Source of the DNA: Luteolibacter luteus
GTDB taxonomy: Bacteria; Verrucomicrobiota; Verrucomicrobiia; Verrucomicrobiales; Akkermansiaceae
Reading direction: 5' to 3'
Assembly (NCBI RefSeq): GCF_012913485.1
Contig: NZ_CP051774.1
Coordinates: 4,402,001-4,466,000 of the forward strand
Length of the DNA stretch: 64,000 nucleotides
Shown here piece by piece: positions 10,106 to 18,683 of this stretch (position 1 is the first letter of the stretch; every line of letters starts with the position of its first letter). The notes beneath the pieces are model-generated. The model did not search any database and was not told the DNA's origin. It saw only the letters and a program-made list of their open reading frames with translations. Made by a program: the position numbers and the translations under genes.

Positions 10106-10510
10106 TCAGGACAGGTGCTTCTCGAAGGGCGTGGAGTACATCAGCCAGTGGAGGATTCCGAGGACTGAAATCACGATCACGACGCCGACCAGAAGCACGG
10201 GATAACCTGACATCCACGCGGCCTCACGCGTATCCGTGGCGATCGCTGCGCTGGCCGTCACGAAAAGCGGCGCCAGCAGCATCCAGGCTCCAATAAGATA
10301 GCTGAGGATGAAAACACCCGTCGCCGCCGTGCGGGCGAAAGTGGAGCCGAACAAGAGGCCACAACCGATCGGGAGGAAAAGGATCGCCACGTAAGGGGCC
10401 GAAACCCTGCCCTGAGAATCGATGCCGGTAAGAATCTGAACGCTCTCCCAAAGCGCGAGCAATCCGATCACGCAAAGGGACAGGCACACAAAGAGGACTC
10501 GCTTTGACAT
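10106..10510 (-). CDS. Four-TM membrane protein of unknown function
   Basis: From the ATG at 10510 the product is 134 residues and almost entirely hydrophobic, with about four TM helices (VLFVCLSLCVIGLLAL, YVAILFLPIGCGLLF, GVFILSYLIGAWMLLA, VLLVGVVIVISVLGIL). An in-frame ATG at 10564 would add 18 residues and has an AAGGA too close to it. No family is recognised. It converges on the isomerase gene, with ten bases between stops. Confidence 0.6.
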   Translation of the reverse strand: MSKRVLFVCLSLCVIGLLALWESVQILTGIDSQGRVSAPYVAILFLPIGCGLLFGSTFARTAATGVFILSYLIGAWMLLAPLFVTASAAIATDTREAAWMSGYPVLLVGVVIVISVLGILHWLMYSTPFEKHLS

Positions 10511-10818
10511 GCGAAGATGGGGGAACGGGCTGGAAGCGTTTGGGGAACGCTCCCGTGTTAGCATATCCTTACGATCGGGGGGAGTGTAATTTCCAAAAAA
10601 ATGCGCACTAGTGCGCCGTGGTTTTTGAAATGCCGAAGGGGCGGCCGACCACCCCGAGCGGGCTCGGGGCGGACGGACACGTACCTGGCCGGAAGCTGGG
10701 TTTGAGGACATCCGGCATCCTCCCTGATATCCGGAAAAGTCCGCGGTGAAAGTCCCAAAGTTACGCAGTTTCAAAGGTTTGGGTCGAAGCGGCAGTCGCC
10801 GATTGCTCGCCCGACAAT
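10511..10818. other. 308-base intergenic stretch with a GC hairpin
   Basis: No convincing gene. It contains a palindrome at 10652-10669 (CCCCGAG, loop CGGG, CTCGGGG) without an adjoining T-tract in either direction, so it is not a clear terminator. The promoter of the membrane protein at 10106-10510 should lie here. Confidence 0.4.
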
Positions 10819-11664
10819 TCAAACCGAGCCCGTGAGGGACTGCCGGAAGGTCTCTAAAATATTCCCGGACGGATCTAACACGGAGAACCGAATCGCTTTG
10901 AATTTTCGGGAGAAGACCTCCCCCTGCAACAAGTCCCTGAAAGCCTCCGCGACCAGGGCGGGATCGTTCTTGAAAACGCCACATCCCCAGGCACCCAGCA
11001 CCAAGGCGTCGCAGCGTTTGTGGAGTGCCAGTGCGAGTACATAGGCGGCACGGCGCCGGAAAATTTCCGGGATCAGATCGATGGCTTCCGGCCTATTCTG
11101 CCTCACTGCTCCCGCATTCGGAGCGGGGCAGGTGATGAAGTCCACCAATTGCAGGGGATCCCGCAGTGGAGTTCCCTCATCATCGCGGAAAACAGGGCAG
11201 CCGGGAGAGAAGATTGCGCGGTGAGAGTAAAGCGGGTCATTGTTCGATCTATGATATTCATAGTAGTCGGGCTGGGTGCGCAGGGAGGCATATAGCGCTG
11301 AAGCCCGCGCCAAGCTTTCCTCTTGCGCCTGGCTGCCATTCAGGAAGCCACCACCGGGATTTTTAGCGGAGGCGAAATTCAGCACCGCGATCTTCCCATG
11401 ACCCTCCTCCGCCAGGGCGCGGGCTCCTTGCAGCGTCGTCTCATTGTGGAGCGTGACTGCCGTTTCATCCGTTCCTCTTCCGAGTGATTCAGCCTCTTGC
11501 AAGAGGCCTTCCAAAGCTTCCGGCTCATACAGCACCGTCTCGAACACGCATTCGCGGATACGCCCCGCGAGATCGACCAAGGTCCCGTCGTCGAACTGGT
11601 ATCCGCCAGCTTCCAGAATGGCTACCGTCTCTCGCGCCAGCTCGGCTCTTGATTCACGACTCAT
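10819..11664 (-). CDS. Microbial PARG-like protein (TIGR02452 / DUF2263 family)
   Basis: A 281-residue protein of the macrodomain-fold family that includes bacterial poly(ADP-ribose) glycohydrolases. The signature GGG-x7-QEE is present as NPGGGFLNGSQAQEESLAR; the second Glu of QEE is the catalytic residue in characterised PARGs. Further family features are YSPHxAI-like LYSHRAIFSPGCPVFRDD, VDFITCPAPNAG and LVLGAWGCGVFKNDP. The predicted activity is removal of ADP-ribose from proteins. No ADP-ribosyltransferase or toxin gene is nearby. The ATG at 11664 gives the expected length. Confidence 0.85.
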   Translation of the reverse strand: MSRESRAELARETVAILEAGGYQFDDGTLVDLAGRIRECVFETVLYEPEALEGLLQEAESLGRGTDETAVTLHNETTLQGARALAEEGHGKIAVLNFASAKNPGGGFLNGSQAQEESLARASALYASLRTQPDYYEYHRSNNDPLYSHRAIFSPGCPVFRDDEGTPLRDPLQLVDFITCPAPNAGAVRQNRPEAIDLIPEIFRRRAAYVLALALHKRCDALVLGAWGCGVFKNDPALVAEAFRDLLQGEVFSRKFKAIRFSVLDPSGNILETFRQSLTGSV

Positions 11665-11687
11665 AAAAACTTCAGCGTGCCCTGCCG

Positions 11688-12962
11688 CTACTTTCCGATC
11701 TCCCTCAGCGCGGCTTCACGTGCTGCCGTGTCGGAGATCTTCTCTGCCCAAGCCCGGGCCGATTCCTCGGCACCGGCACCTTTCATGGTCTTCGCCATTT
11801 GGAGCTTCAGGTCATCCGCCCGTCGAGGATCGCCCAGCTTCGCCTCGTTCTGGCGTAGCCAGTCGCCGGATTCCTTCAGATCGCGGCGCATCCAGCCATG
11901 GAAGATGGCGCTTACCAGTTTGGTGCGTTCCAAGAAATCCGGGCCCTCCAGCACCGTCTCAAGAGCTCCGTGGGCATCGTCGCCAGCCAGCCGGTCCCCG
12001 ATGCGCTGGATCGCGATCTCCCCGATTTCCTGCTGTGGGTTCGCTTGCAGATAGGGCAAGGCTTCACGAGGATGGTTCGCCCCATAGCCTGCCATCAAGG
12101 CGCTCATGACATCCGCCTTGCTATGGCTAGCCACCGCATTCTTCAGATCTTCCAGACTGCCTGCCCATGCCCGGGCATATGCGTTGGCCAAGGGAGCAGC
12201 TACGTCCGAACTCAAATCCTTCCGTGAGAGAACCCGTTCGAAATCCTTCATCCGGGATCCTGCAGCCTCGATCAGGCCGCTCGTTGCCAAGAGCCGCTCT
12301 TCCGGCAGGGCGAGCTTCTCGATGGCACGGGTTGCCGCATCGAAGTCCTTCATCGCCCAATGCCGCACCACGAAGGCTCGTGCAATGACCTGCTCTTTCG
12401 TTTCCCGCAACACGCCACAGAGTTTCAGGGATTCCTCGGGATTGATCTCCACGCGAGCCCCTAGAACCCCATTGATCAGCGAATTCCTGAGGCGTCCCTC
12501 CGGCATGGCATAGACGGCATCCAACATCTCCCGGGACTCGTTCAAGCCCGCATTGCCCGCCCGAACAGCCAGTTCTCCCAGCAATTGAAGCTTGGTTTCC
12601 TCGCCGGTGGAGGTGTCATCCCTTACCCGCCGGATGCGATCTTCCATCCGGCTCTCGCCATCCCAAATGTCCGCGACGATCCGTCGCTTTCTATCAAAAG
12701 GATTTTCCTCCTGGCCGGTGGTCCGTTCCTTGTTGAAGAGAGCCGGGGTGTCCGGCTCCTTTCCGGGAGCTCCCGGCTTTTTCTCGCGGGGTAGCTCACG
12801 CTTGGTGTCTGGCGAGGCTTGTTGCCCGCTTTTGCTTTCCGGCGTGAAAATCAGGATAGCGCCGAGAGCCACCAAGGGGATGGCGGCCGCCACGAGCGAG
12901 ACAAGAAGGTAGCGGTTTTTCGGAGGCGTTTTCGCCGGAGGAGGGGAAGAGGCCGGATCCAT
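11688..12962 (-). CDS. Single-TM protein with helical-repeat ectodomain
   Basis: 424 residues: a Pro-rich N-terminus, one TM helix (about 20-40, LLVSLVAAAIPLVALGAILI), a charged linker rich in Lys/Pro/Glu, and a long Ala-rich all-helical C-terminal region with repeats such as ARAFVVRHWAMKDFDAATRA and ARAWAGSLEDLKNAVAS, suggesting TPR/HEAT-like solenoid packing. This architecture is common in Verrucomicrobiota and usually unnamed. It lies 23 bases upstream of the PARG gene on the same strand and may be cotranscribed. The role is unknown; a scaffold for protein contacts is a guess from the fold. Confidence 0.75.
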   Translation of the reverse strand: MDPASSPPPAKTPPKNRYLLVSLVAAAIPLVALGAILIFTPESKSGQQASPDTKRELPREKKPGAPGKEPDTPALFNKERTTGQEENPFDRKRRIVADIWDGESRMEDRIRRVRDDTSTGEETKLQLLGELAVRAGNAGLNESREMLDAVYAMPEGRLRNSLINGVLGARVEINPEESLKLCGVLRETKEQVIARAFVVRHWAMKDFDAATRAIEKLALPEERLLATSGLIEAAGSRMKDFERVLSRKDLSSDVAAPLANAYARAWAGSLEDLKNAVASHSKADVMSALMAGYGANHPREALPYLQANPQQEIGEIAIQRIGDRLAGDDAHGALETVLEGPDFLERTKLVSAIFHGWMRRDLKESGDWLRQNEAKLGDPRRADDLKLQMAKTMKGAGAEESARAWAEKISDTAAREAALREIGK

Positions 12963-13033
12963 GGCTACGGGAAGACCTTGCCCGCTTCATCTTGCGGGGA
13001 CAAGCCCGGGTCCGAGTCAAAATCGAGCCTTTT

Positions 13034-13210
13034 TTACTCCAGTTCCGCGTCCTGATGCTCCTCTTCCTCATGGGAGCATGTCGATGATGCAGCACCCTGT
13101 GCGGCGTCCCGGCCGTGGCATTCGACCTGTGCCTGTTTCCACAGCACCAGCAGCACGAGGCAAAGCATGCCTGCTACCAACCTGCGTCTTTCTCTCCGGA
13201 TTGAGTGCAT
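13034..13210 (-). CDS. Small secreted Cys/His/acidic-rich peptide (58 aa)
   Basis: The ATG at 13210 is preceded by GGAGGAAGAAG, one of the best Shine-Dalgarno sites in the window, which decides the start. The product has a basic N-terminus (HSIRRERRR), one hydrophobic helix (LVAGMLCLVLLVLW) and a short tail with CHGRD, CSHEEEEH and a terminal ELE. It could be a membrane-anchored or secreted metal-binding peptide, but no family is recognised. Supported by the ribosome site and coherent signal-peptide layout only. Confidence 0.5.
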   Translation of the reverse strand: MHSIRRERRRLVAGMLCLVLLVLWKQAQVECHGRDAAQGAASSTCSHEEEEHQDAELE

Positions 13211-13329
13211 CTTCTTCCTCCAATCCATAGCGATGCCGGATGAAGGAATTGTGAAGCAATTGGAAATAAATGTGGCGTGATTCGCCCAATTCACCGTCCG
13301 GAGAAGGAACGCACCTGCCAGCGAGGAAC

Positions 13330-13920
13330 TCAGACCCCGACGGCTTCGCCGGTCATGATCGTCTCGGCGAGCCGGATGTGCTCAGGCAGATCAGCGAAGA
13401 CCTTTGAGGCAAAACCCACGCGAAACCTCTCTCCGGAGCGCGAATGCAGGAAGCCGATGCTGCGATCATTCCCGCCAACATCAGGACGCTTCATATTGAA
13501 GCGGAGGCCGGCCAAGACCTCGATCTTTTCGGTGCCGCCGGTCACCTTTACCTCGTGTTCAGCGACGAAGACATCGATCGACTCGAAAGCACCAAAAGAT
13601 ACCTCGTGAACCGCGGCTTCATCCATCGCCCTGGAGTCCGGATTTTCCGGGCGTAAAAATTGATATTCGAAGCTTTCCACGAAGGCCGGCTCTTCCATGA
13701 CCTCGCCGTCCTGCTCGTATGCCCAGGCGGCATGGCGAACGGTCGTCGTGCGGCGGTCGGAAGTTCCAAATTGCACCGTGCCCCCGCCCACGCTCGCGAA
13801 CTGGATCGCGTGACATTGGGTCACGCCGCTCAGCGGATTAAACGAGGCATTCCAAACCCACATGCCGGGGAGAAGCCAGCCTTGGGAAAGGGGGGAGAGG
13901 TAACGCTGGAGGGGGTCCAT
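13330..13920 (-). CDS. Conserved hypothetical protein (196 aa)
   Basis: A soluble beta-rich protein starting at the ATG at 13920, with no signal peptide or TM segment. Segments such as GMWVWNASFNPLSGVTQCHAI and FGAFESIDVFVAEHEV suggest a beta-sandwich or lipocalin-like barrel, but no known family is recognised. No strong ribosome site is visible; the upstream region is AT-rich compared with neighbours. It stands alone between the small Cys-rich peptide gene and the PEP-CTERM gene. Confidence 0.6.
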   Translation of the reverse strand: MDPLQRYLSPLSQGWLLPGMWVWNASFNPLSGVTQCHAIQFASVGGGTVQFGTSDRRTTTVRHAAWAYEQDGEVMEEPAFVESFEYQFLRPENPDSRAMDEAAVHEVSFGAFESIDVFVAEHEVKVTGGTEKIEVLAGLRFNMKRPDVGGNDRSIGFLHSRSGERFRVGFASKVFADLPEHIRLAETIMTGEAVGV

Positions 13921-14097
13921 TGTGGAAAATCATAATATCATGAGATCTGAAAGAACGGAAGCAGACATTTTGGCATACCCTCCCGATCGCCCGTTATTGT
14001 TGAAGGGGCGATCATCATATCCGACGAGCTATCAAGGAAACCGGGATATTATATTCGTGATTGACGAAGGCTAATAAATGGAGACAGCTTCCCGTTG

Positions 14098-14421
14098 ATG
14101 CATCCCCCCGCATTGCTGTTCGCGGGCACCCTCGTTTGCCTGCCTGTCGTCACCCAAGCCAGTGTATTGATCGGTTCGCCCGCTCAATATACCAGCGTGT
14201 CCCCGGAACGCCTTCCTTTGGCTTTTCCGGGTATCAGCTCGCAAGGTTTCAAAGCCTTCGAGTCAACCCTTCAGGGAGAAATCGTGACCTGTCGGTCCGA
14301 TGGTAATTTCCCCCTGTCCATTCCATCGCAGTTGTCTGCGATTCCTGAACCATCCAGCAGTTTCGCCGTGGGTGCCTTGATGGCCTCCGGCATGCTGATC
14401 CGGCAACGGCGGCGAAAGTAA
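14098..14421 (+). CDS. Very short PEP-CTERM sorting-domain protein
   Basis: About 108 residues: a signal peptide (ending near VVTQAS), a passenger of only about 60 residues, and a C-terminal PEP-CTERM signal (AIPEPSSSFAVGALMASGM followed by IRQRRRK). PEP-CTERM proteins are exported and processed by exosortase, and co-occur with exopolysaccharide production. Usual passengers are far longer, so this may be a remnant of a larger gene or a genuine mini-substrate. A TTG directly precedes the ATG at 14098. No exosortase gene is in the window. Confidence 0.65.
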   Translation: MHPPALLFAGTLVCLPVVTQASVLIGSPAQYTSVSPERLPLAFPGISSQGFKAFESTLQGEIVTCRSDGNFPLSIPSQLSAIPEPSSSFAVGALMASGMLIRQRRRK

Positions 14422-14714
14422 TCCTGACGCCCGCCACCCTCCGGTCAGAAGGATGAAGAGGAAGTCGGGACGCATGTCCTGACGGTTCTCTAGGAATCGT
14501 ACTTCTGGCCGGAGGCATGCTGTTTCCGAACGGTGGATTCAGCGGAAGAGGGGACGTGCAAATTACACGGGGCAAAATGCAAAATGGCAAAGCGCGCCGA
14601 TAGGAGAGGCGTGCGATTGGGTTTGGTCGGTGTTGGTAATCAGTGGATTGGGATGGTGTATCGTAGGTGGCACCGCGACTGCGATCTGAGTCGCTGAACC
14701 AAACTACTACGACC

Positions 14715-14876
14715 ATGCTACATTGGACCCTTGTTTTCCTGGTGATCGCTTTGATCGCTGCTGTTCTTGGATTCGGAACCTTGGCGGGAATGGCCGCAAC
14801 GATCGCGAAGATCGCGTTCGTTCTGTTCCTTGTTCTTTGGGTGGTGGGCCTTCTGTCCCGCCGCAGCAGCGTCTGA
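14715..14876 (+). CDS. DUF1328 small membrane protein (YtjA family)
   Basis: The ATG at 14715 gives 53 residues, the standard length of DUF1328. It consists of two hydrophobic helices ([19 protein letters not shown] and [19 protein letters not shown]) with a Gly/Ala turn between them. Homologues are small inner-membrane proteins, often stress-induced, of unknown mechanism. A 6-bp stem with an 8-base loop (GCGACT at 14675-14680 with AGTCGC at 14689-14694) lies just upstream in the presumed leader. Confidence 0.85.
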   Translation: MLHWTLVFLVIALIAAVLGFGTLAGMAATIAKIAFVLFLVLWVVGLLSRRSSV

Positions 14877-14897
14877 AGCCTCTTACCAGCTGTCACG

Positions 14898-15164
14898 ATG
14901 ACTTCGTCCCGCCACCGCCAAGCTCTTGCCCAGTATGAGGATCGTTTCGGAAGTTACTCTGGAGAGAAATATATCTCTCCGTCCGAATGTCCCGAAGACC
15001 GGCGAGCGCTGGTGGCGGAGATCGAGGTCAGTGCGGCAGCCGTCTTGATCGCTGATCATCTGGCTCCGTATGCGGAAGGTATCTACCCGGAGCGGAGTGC
15101 CGAGAAATTGGAGCACCTCTACAGTCGGGTGCGAAATTGGGATCCGCACCTTCCCCGGAAGTAA
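14898..15164 (+). CDS. Hypothetical protein (88 aa)
   Basis: A small soluble, mostly helical protein beginning MTSSRHRQALAQYEDRF, 21 bases downstream of DUF1328 on the same strand and probably cotranscribed. It has no signal peptide, TM helix or recognisable motif. Codon use and composition match neighbours. No function can be proposed. Confidence 0.5.
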   Translation: MTSSRHRQALAQYEDRFGSYSGEKYISPSECPEDRRALVAEIEVSAAAVLIADHLAPYAEGIYPERSAEKLEHLYSRVRNWDPHLPRK

Positions 15165-15174
15165 CGGAAGGGAT

Positions 15175-15765
15175 TTATTTTGCCTCCAGCTGGCGGGCCT
15201 CGCGCTCCAAGTCTTCGACCTGTTTTTCAAGATCGGAGTCGGATGATTCCGCTCGGGTTGGTACGGCCAAGATTTCGCGCTTGGCTTCCTCCAGTTTTTC
15301 CGCGGCTTGGCGCTGGGCGTCTTCAAGCAAGACAGGATCCACCGCGTCGCGACGGGCCTCGGTGGCCTGCTGGAGGTTTTCACGGAGGCGGGCGGCCTCG
15401 ACCGCTGCGTCGGCGGCGCGCATGGCGCGAATCTCGGCGCGCTCCCGCTCAATTTCTTTGGCGAGAGCCGCTTTTTCAGCCTCGTAGGCCTCGCGATCCC
15501 TCACGGTACGACCCATTGCACGGTCGATGGTTGCTTGGCCTTTGCGGAGTGCAGCGCCCACGGAGAGGGTTTGGTCCGTATCCATTAGGAAAGAACCACG
15601 GAAGGTTTCTATCTTTCGATTCAGGGAAGCTTTGACGTGTTCCGCCTTTGCCTCCACGCCGGCGGATTCCGCGCGTGCGTCTCTCACGGCTTCCTGAACA
15701 AACCGGGTGGCCCAGGTTGCAAACAGCGCCGCCGGGATCATCAAGACCGCAAGAATCGTCTTCAT
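15175..15765 (-). CDS. Membrane-anchored coiled-coil protein
   Basis: From the ATG at 15765: a signal-anchor (MKTILAVLMIPAALFATWA) followed by about 170 residues that are almost wholly charged and Ala-rich, with long heptad-like stretches (EAEKAALAKEIERERAEIRA; KQVEDLEREARQLEAK). It probably forms an extracytoplasmic coiled coil. The family is not known; the gene converges on the 88-residue protein gene. An in-frame upstream extension to 15900 overlaps the divergent gene and is less likely. Confidence 0.65.
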   Translation of the reverse strand: MKTILAVLMIPAALFATWATRFVQEAVRDARAESAGVEAKAEHVKASLNRKIETFRGSFLMDTDQTLSVGAALRKGQATIDRAMGRTVRDREAYEAEKAALAKEIERERAEIRAMRAADAAVEAARLRENLQQATEARRDAVDPVLLEDAQRQAAEKLEEAKREILAVPTRAESSDSDLEKQVEDLEREARQLEAK

Positions 15766-15898
15766 AAGGCACCCTGTAGCATCGGAGCGGGAGGCGTCAA
15801 ACCCCGGAGTATCAGCGGGCCGCTGGCGGTGACTTCGGGCTTTCCATCCACGTGTTCCTTCAAGGATAAGTGCAGGGCTGTCGACGAACGCTGCGGAC

Positions 15899-16375
15899 AT
15901 GACTTTCAGGCTTCATCGCTCGCGCACCTTTTGGCTGGGACTCCCGGTCTTTCTCTTCATTTCCTGGGCGTGGCTGGATTCCCTGAAGTATCAGAGCCGA
16001 ATCACGCTACACCGGGGAGCGCGTGGGGATTCCGATACCTTCCGGCAATTCCTGGGCACGGTGGACCTTCGCTGGTGGCTCCAATCCCCGGAGCCGAATT
16101 TGCCCTTCCAATACTGGCGGTGGACCCGCAAGCGGCAGCCGCATGAGCATCGCGGGGTGGACCCGCAGCCGATCACGTTCAAGAAGGAGCGTTTTGCCTA
16201 TGGATCGGTGGTAAAGACGCGCGCAATCGTCATTTTGCCGCATTGGTTTCTGCTTGGCCTGTACACTTTGCCATGGGCGGCCTTCCTCGTCTGGCGGTGG
16301 AGGGTGTACAGCTCCCACCGGAAATTAATGCGTGAACTCGGCGGGGGCGACGTCTCCGGATCTTCCATCAGATGA
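15899..16375 (+). CDS. Two-TM membrane protein, paralogue of 17661-18131
   Basis: 158 residues with an N-terminal TM helix (FWLGLPVFLFISWAWLDS), a 90-residue extracytoplasmic loop rich in Trp/Arg, and a C-terminal TM helix (HWFLLGLYTLPWAAFLVW) followed by a basic tail. The same plan and similar key positions (SWAWLDSLK against LWAWASSMK; a terminal LVWRWR against LVWRQRRW) occur in the product of 17661-18131, so the two appear to be diverged paralogues. Function unknown. Confidence 0.6.
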   Translation: MTFRLHRSRTFWLGLPVFLFISWAWLDSLKYQSRITLHRGARGDSDTFRQFLGTVDLRWWLQSPEPNLPFQYWRWTRKRQPHEHRGVDPQPITFKKERFAYGSVVKTRAIVILPHWFLLGLYTLPWAAFLVWRWRVYSSHRKLMRELGGGDVSGSSIR

Positions 16376-16577
16376 AGTGTGGGACCCGTATGAACACACC
16401 TTGGCATTTGTCGTTTGGATATGGAGCGATAGCCGTTTCTAACTTGGCTGCTTGGAGTAGCCCGAGCTGACGAGGACAGATGGGTGAGAGCGCGGCTGCA
16501 GAAAAGCTTCACGTATTCTTCATCACGGCTGGTTTGACCCTATTCCATCATTGGGCGATGTTAGGTTAGATCGTCCG

Positions 16578-17453
16578 ATGAGCAATCGTTCCGCGCCATG
16601 GTTCACAGCAGCCGCGATCGTTAGCCTGGGGCTGGCGGCACTGGTGACGGGGCCAATGCGTCTTAGCGGCCAGCGGAAGGTAGTGCGCTCGGTGGCGAAG
16701 CAGGCGGAGACCGCGATTGGGCCGCTCAACAATGGTCAACTTACCGGCGACGTGCGGCAACTGAACTACTGGATCCATCGTGAGATCACGGAGGCGGAAT
16801 CGCCGGATTGGGCTCATCCCTCGCCGCAGCGGCTTGAAGTGATCGCAGGTTGGGCGGACTTCTTACGGCCCTACAATGCGGGTCTTTTGGAGGTGGCGTT
16901 GCGGGATCCCGGTGATCTTTCCGAGCCGGTGCGCCGCTTGCTCTGCTACACTCGGCCGGATGAAGTGCTGGTGACGGGTCTACGGCGACAACTTCATTCG
17001 ATGCCGCAGCGCGCCGTCGCGGCAGCACGCCTGCTGCACGAGCACCGGATGCTTTCTGACGATGATCGCCGTGCGCTGGCCGTGATGCTCAGAATGATCG
17101 AAGACAAGGCGCTGCGCGAGGGTATCGCGATTTCCCTTACGGAGTTCGGCATGTTCCAAGGTATCGACGCGGCACGCGAAAAGTTGATGCGTCCCTTGGA
17201 TCCTCTGGACCCGGAAACTTCGCTCGGGCAAGCTCTCCGAGCCGTCGAGGTTGCTGAGAATCTTGGATTCCGAGCTGTCGCTCTTGCCCCCGCGCTGGAG
17301 AGGAAGCTGGCCGAAGTGAGGATCCACAAGCCTGAGGTAGCGGGTCAGTTCGAATACGCCTTGAGTTTGGTGAGGGGTGAGGTCGCGGTGCCGGAAAGGA
17401 TCGCGGTGAATGGCTCGGGATATTTGGACCCGTTGGTGGACCCCGCGCCTTGA
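16578..17453 (+). CDS. Single-TM protein with helical ectodomain
   Basis: 291 residues from the ATG at 16578. An N-terminal TM helix (FTAAAIVSLGLAALVTGP) is followed by an all-helical domain with Ala/Leu/Arg-rich repeats (RQLHSMPQRAVAAARLLHEH; LGQALRAVEVAENLGF). No motif of a known enzyme is visible. It sits between two paralogous two-TM protein genes on the same strand, which hints at a shared role, though the spacing (over 200 bases on each side) argues against one tight operon. Confidence 0.6.
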   Translation: MSNRSAPWFTAAAIVSLGLAALVTGPMRLSGQRKVVRSVAKQAETAIGPLNNGQLTGDVRQLNYWIHREITEAESPDWAHPSPQRLEVIAGWADFLRPYNAGLLEVALRDPGDLSEPVRRLLCYTRPDEVLVTGLRRQLHSMPQRAVAAARLLHEHRMLSDDDRRALAVMLRMIEDKALREGIAISLTEFGMFQGIDAAREKLMRPLDPLDPETSLGQALRAVEVAENLGFRAVALAPALERKLAEVRIHKPEVAGQFEYALSLVRGEVAVPERIAVNGSGYLDPLVDPAP

Positions 17454-17660
17454 AGAGGCGTGATGTGTCGGCCTGGTGATCGGCCCTGCATGGTTTCCTG
17501 CAGACAAATCCATGGTCGCGCGGAGTTAGGGGGAGAGACCCGTTGCCGCGATGATCCGCTTTCTCCCGCGCCTGCCCTTGTTGTGGATTTCGCAGAGAGC
17601 GCATGATTGCAGTGGAATTGTGGGTCGGACCTACGATGCAGCTTCAAGGAGGACTGGATC

Positions 17661-18131
17661 ATGAGTGCACGGCGTCCGCTGCATCGTTCACCGTCTTGCT
17701 GGATGGGGGGCTTCATCCTTGCATCGGTGCTATGGGCGTGGGCGAGCTCTATGAAGGTCCAGGAGAATCTGAATGCGGGAATCAGGCCGCTGGGGATAGT
17801 CGCGCGTTCGGGGTCCGGGCAGTTGACGGTAATGTGGCACGAGATGCCGAAATCCGTGCGTTACTTCGATCTTTATCGGGTGCCGCTGAAACCGGAGCCC
17901 TCGGCCGAGGGCTGGGCTGCTTGGTTCCGGAGGCCGGGGTATGAAAAGGCGCGATATTTTCCGTATCCGGGCTCAGGCGCCGCGGTGCCGTTGCACGTAT
18001 TTCACGTACCATACTGGTCGGTAACCGCCCTATGTCTGGCAGCAGGTGCACTGCTTCTGGTATGGCGACAGCGGCGTTGGGAAGCCAGACGACGGGAGAT
18101 TCTCCGGCGTGCCCTTTTGCCTATCGCATGA
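17661..18131 (+). CDS. Two-TM membrane protein, paralogue of 15899-16375
   Basis: 156 residues. The start ATG at 17661 is fixed by a strong Shine-Dalgarno AAGGAGGA seven bases upstream. TM1 (WMGGFILASVLWAWASS) and TM2 (WSVTALCLAAGALLLVW) flank an extracytoplasmic loop rich in aromatic residues, and a basic tail (RQRRWEARRREILRR) follows. Layout and flanking motifs match the product of 15899-16375. Function unknown. Confidence 0.65.
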   Translation: MSARRPLHRSPSCWMGGFILASVLWAWASSMKVQENLNAGIRPLGIVARSGSGQLTVMWHEMPKSVRYFDLYRVPLKPEPSAEGWAAWFRRPGYEKARYFPYPGSGAAVPLHVFHVPYWSVTALCLAAGALLLVWRQRRWEARRREILRRALLPIA

Positions 18132-18436
18132 TGCGAGCGATGTGTTTTTGGAAGATATCGTGGAGATTCGTGGAGATGATGCGTATAGGAGCCCTGTCAT
18201 GAGCAGCTCCTCCGGGATGTGGTGACACGCCCTGAGGCGAACGCCACGGTGTCCTCCGGCTCGTCCCTTGCACGGGCCGCCGGGGGACGCCGAAGGCGGA
18301 TGACAAACGGCGCTGGCCGCTGAGGGGGAGAATCTATCCGTTGGCGGTGATCCGGAATCGCGGTATGTTAGGAAAAGCGGGGTTGCCGGCGCGCGTGCCG
18401 GACGGCTCTCCAGAAAAACAAGCCAAGCCAATCGTC
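18132..18436. other. 305-base intergenic stretch with an imperfect hairpin
   Basis: No gene is supported. GTCCTCCGGC (18251-18260) pairs with GCCGGGGGAC (18279-18288) with one G-T pair, and the loop itself contains CCC/GGG, giving a branched stem-loop. There is no T-tract. It could be a structured leader or a degenerate repeat. Confidence 0.35.
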
Positions 18437-18613
18437 ATGAACGCTACATCAATCCCCCGGATATTGCTCGCCGGGAGCATGCTGATCTTCGGCATGACGG
18501 GCTGCAAACAGAAGGAGAAGGTGCTGGATGTGGATACGCCGGGAGGGGGCATCCAAGTGGAGCGGGACAAGAAAAGCGGCGAAGTGGATATCAAGATCGA
18601 GGACAAGAAGTAG
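18437..18613 (+). CDS. Small lipoprotein (58 aa)
   Basis: From the ATG at 18437 the product has a lipoprotein signal peptide with lipobox GMTGC (Cys about residue 23) and a mature part of about 36 residues rich in Lys, Asp and Glu, containing a DTPGGGIQVERD segment. It is likely lipid-anchored in the periplasm or outer membrane. Short lipoproteins with a VDTPGGGI core occur in other bacteria, but no function is known to me. Confidence 0.65.
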   Translation: MNATSIPRILLAGSMLIFGMTGCKQKEKVLDVDTPGGGIQVERDKKSGEVDIKIEDKK

Positions 18614-18683
18614 TTCTTCCCGGGAGTGTGCGGTCGATGTGCCCGTGCCGGGTCGCCGACGCTGAAATGGGGTGTCGGCAGCC

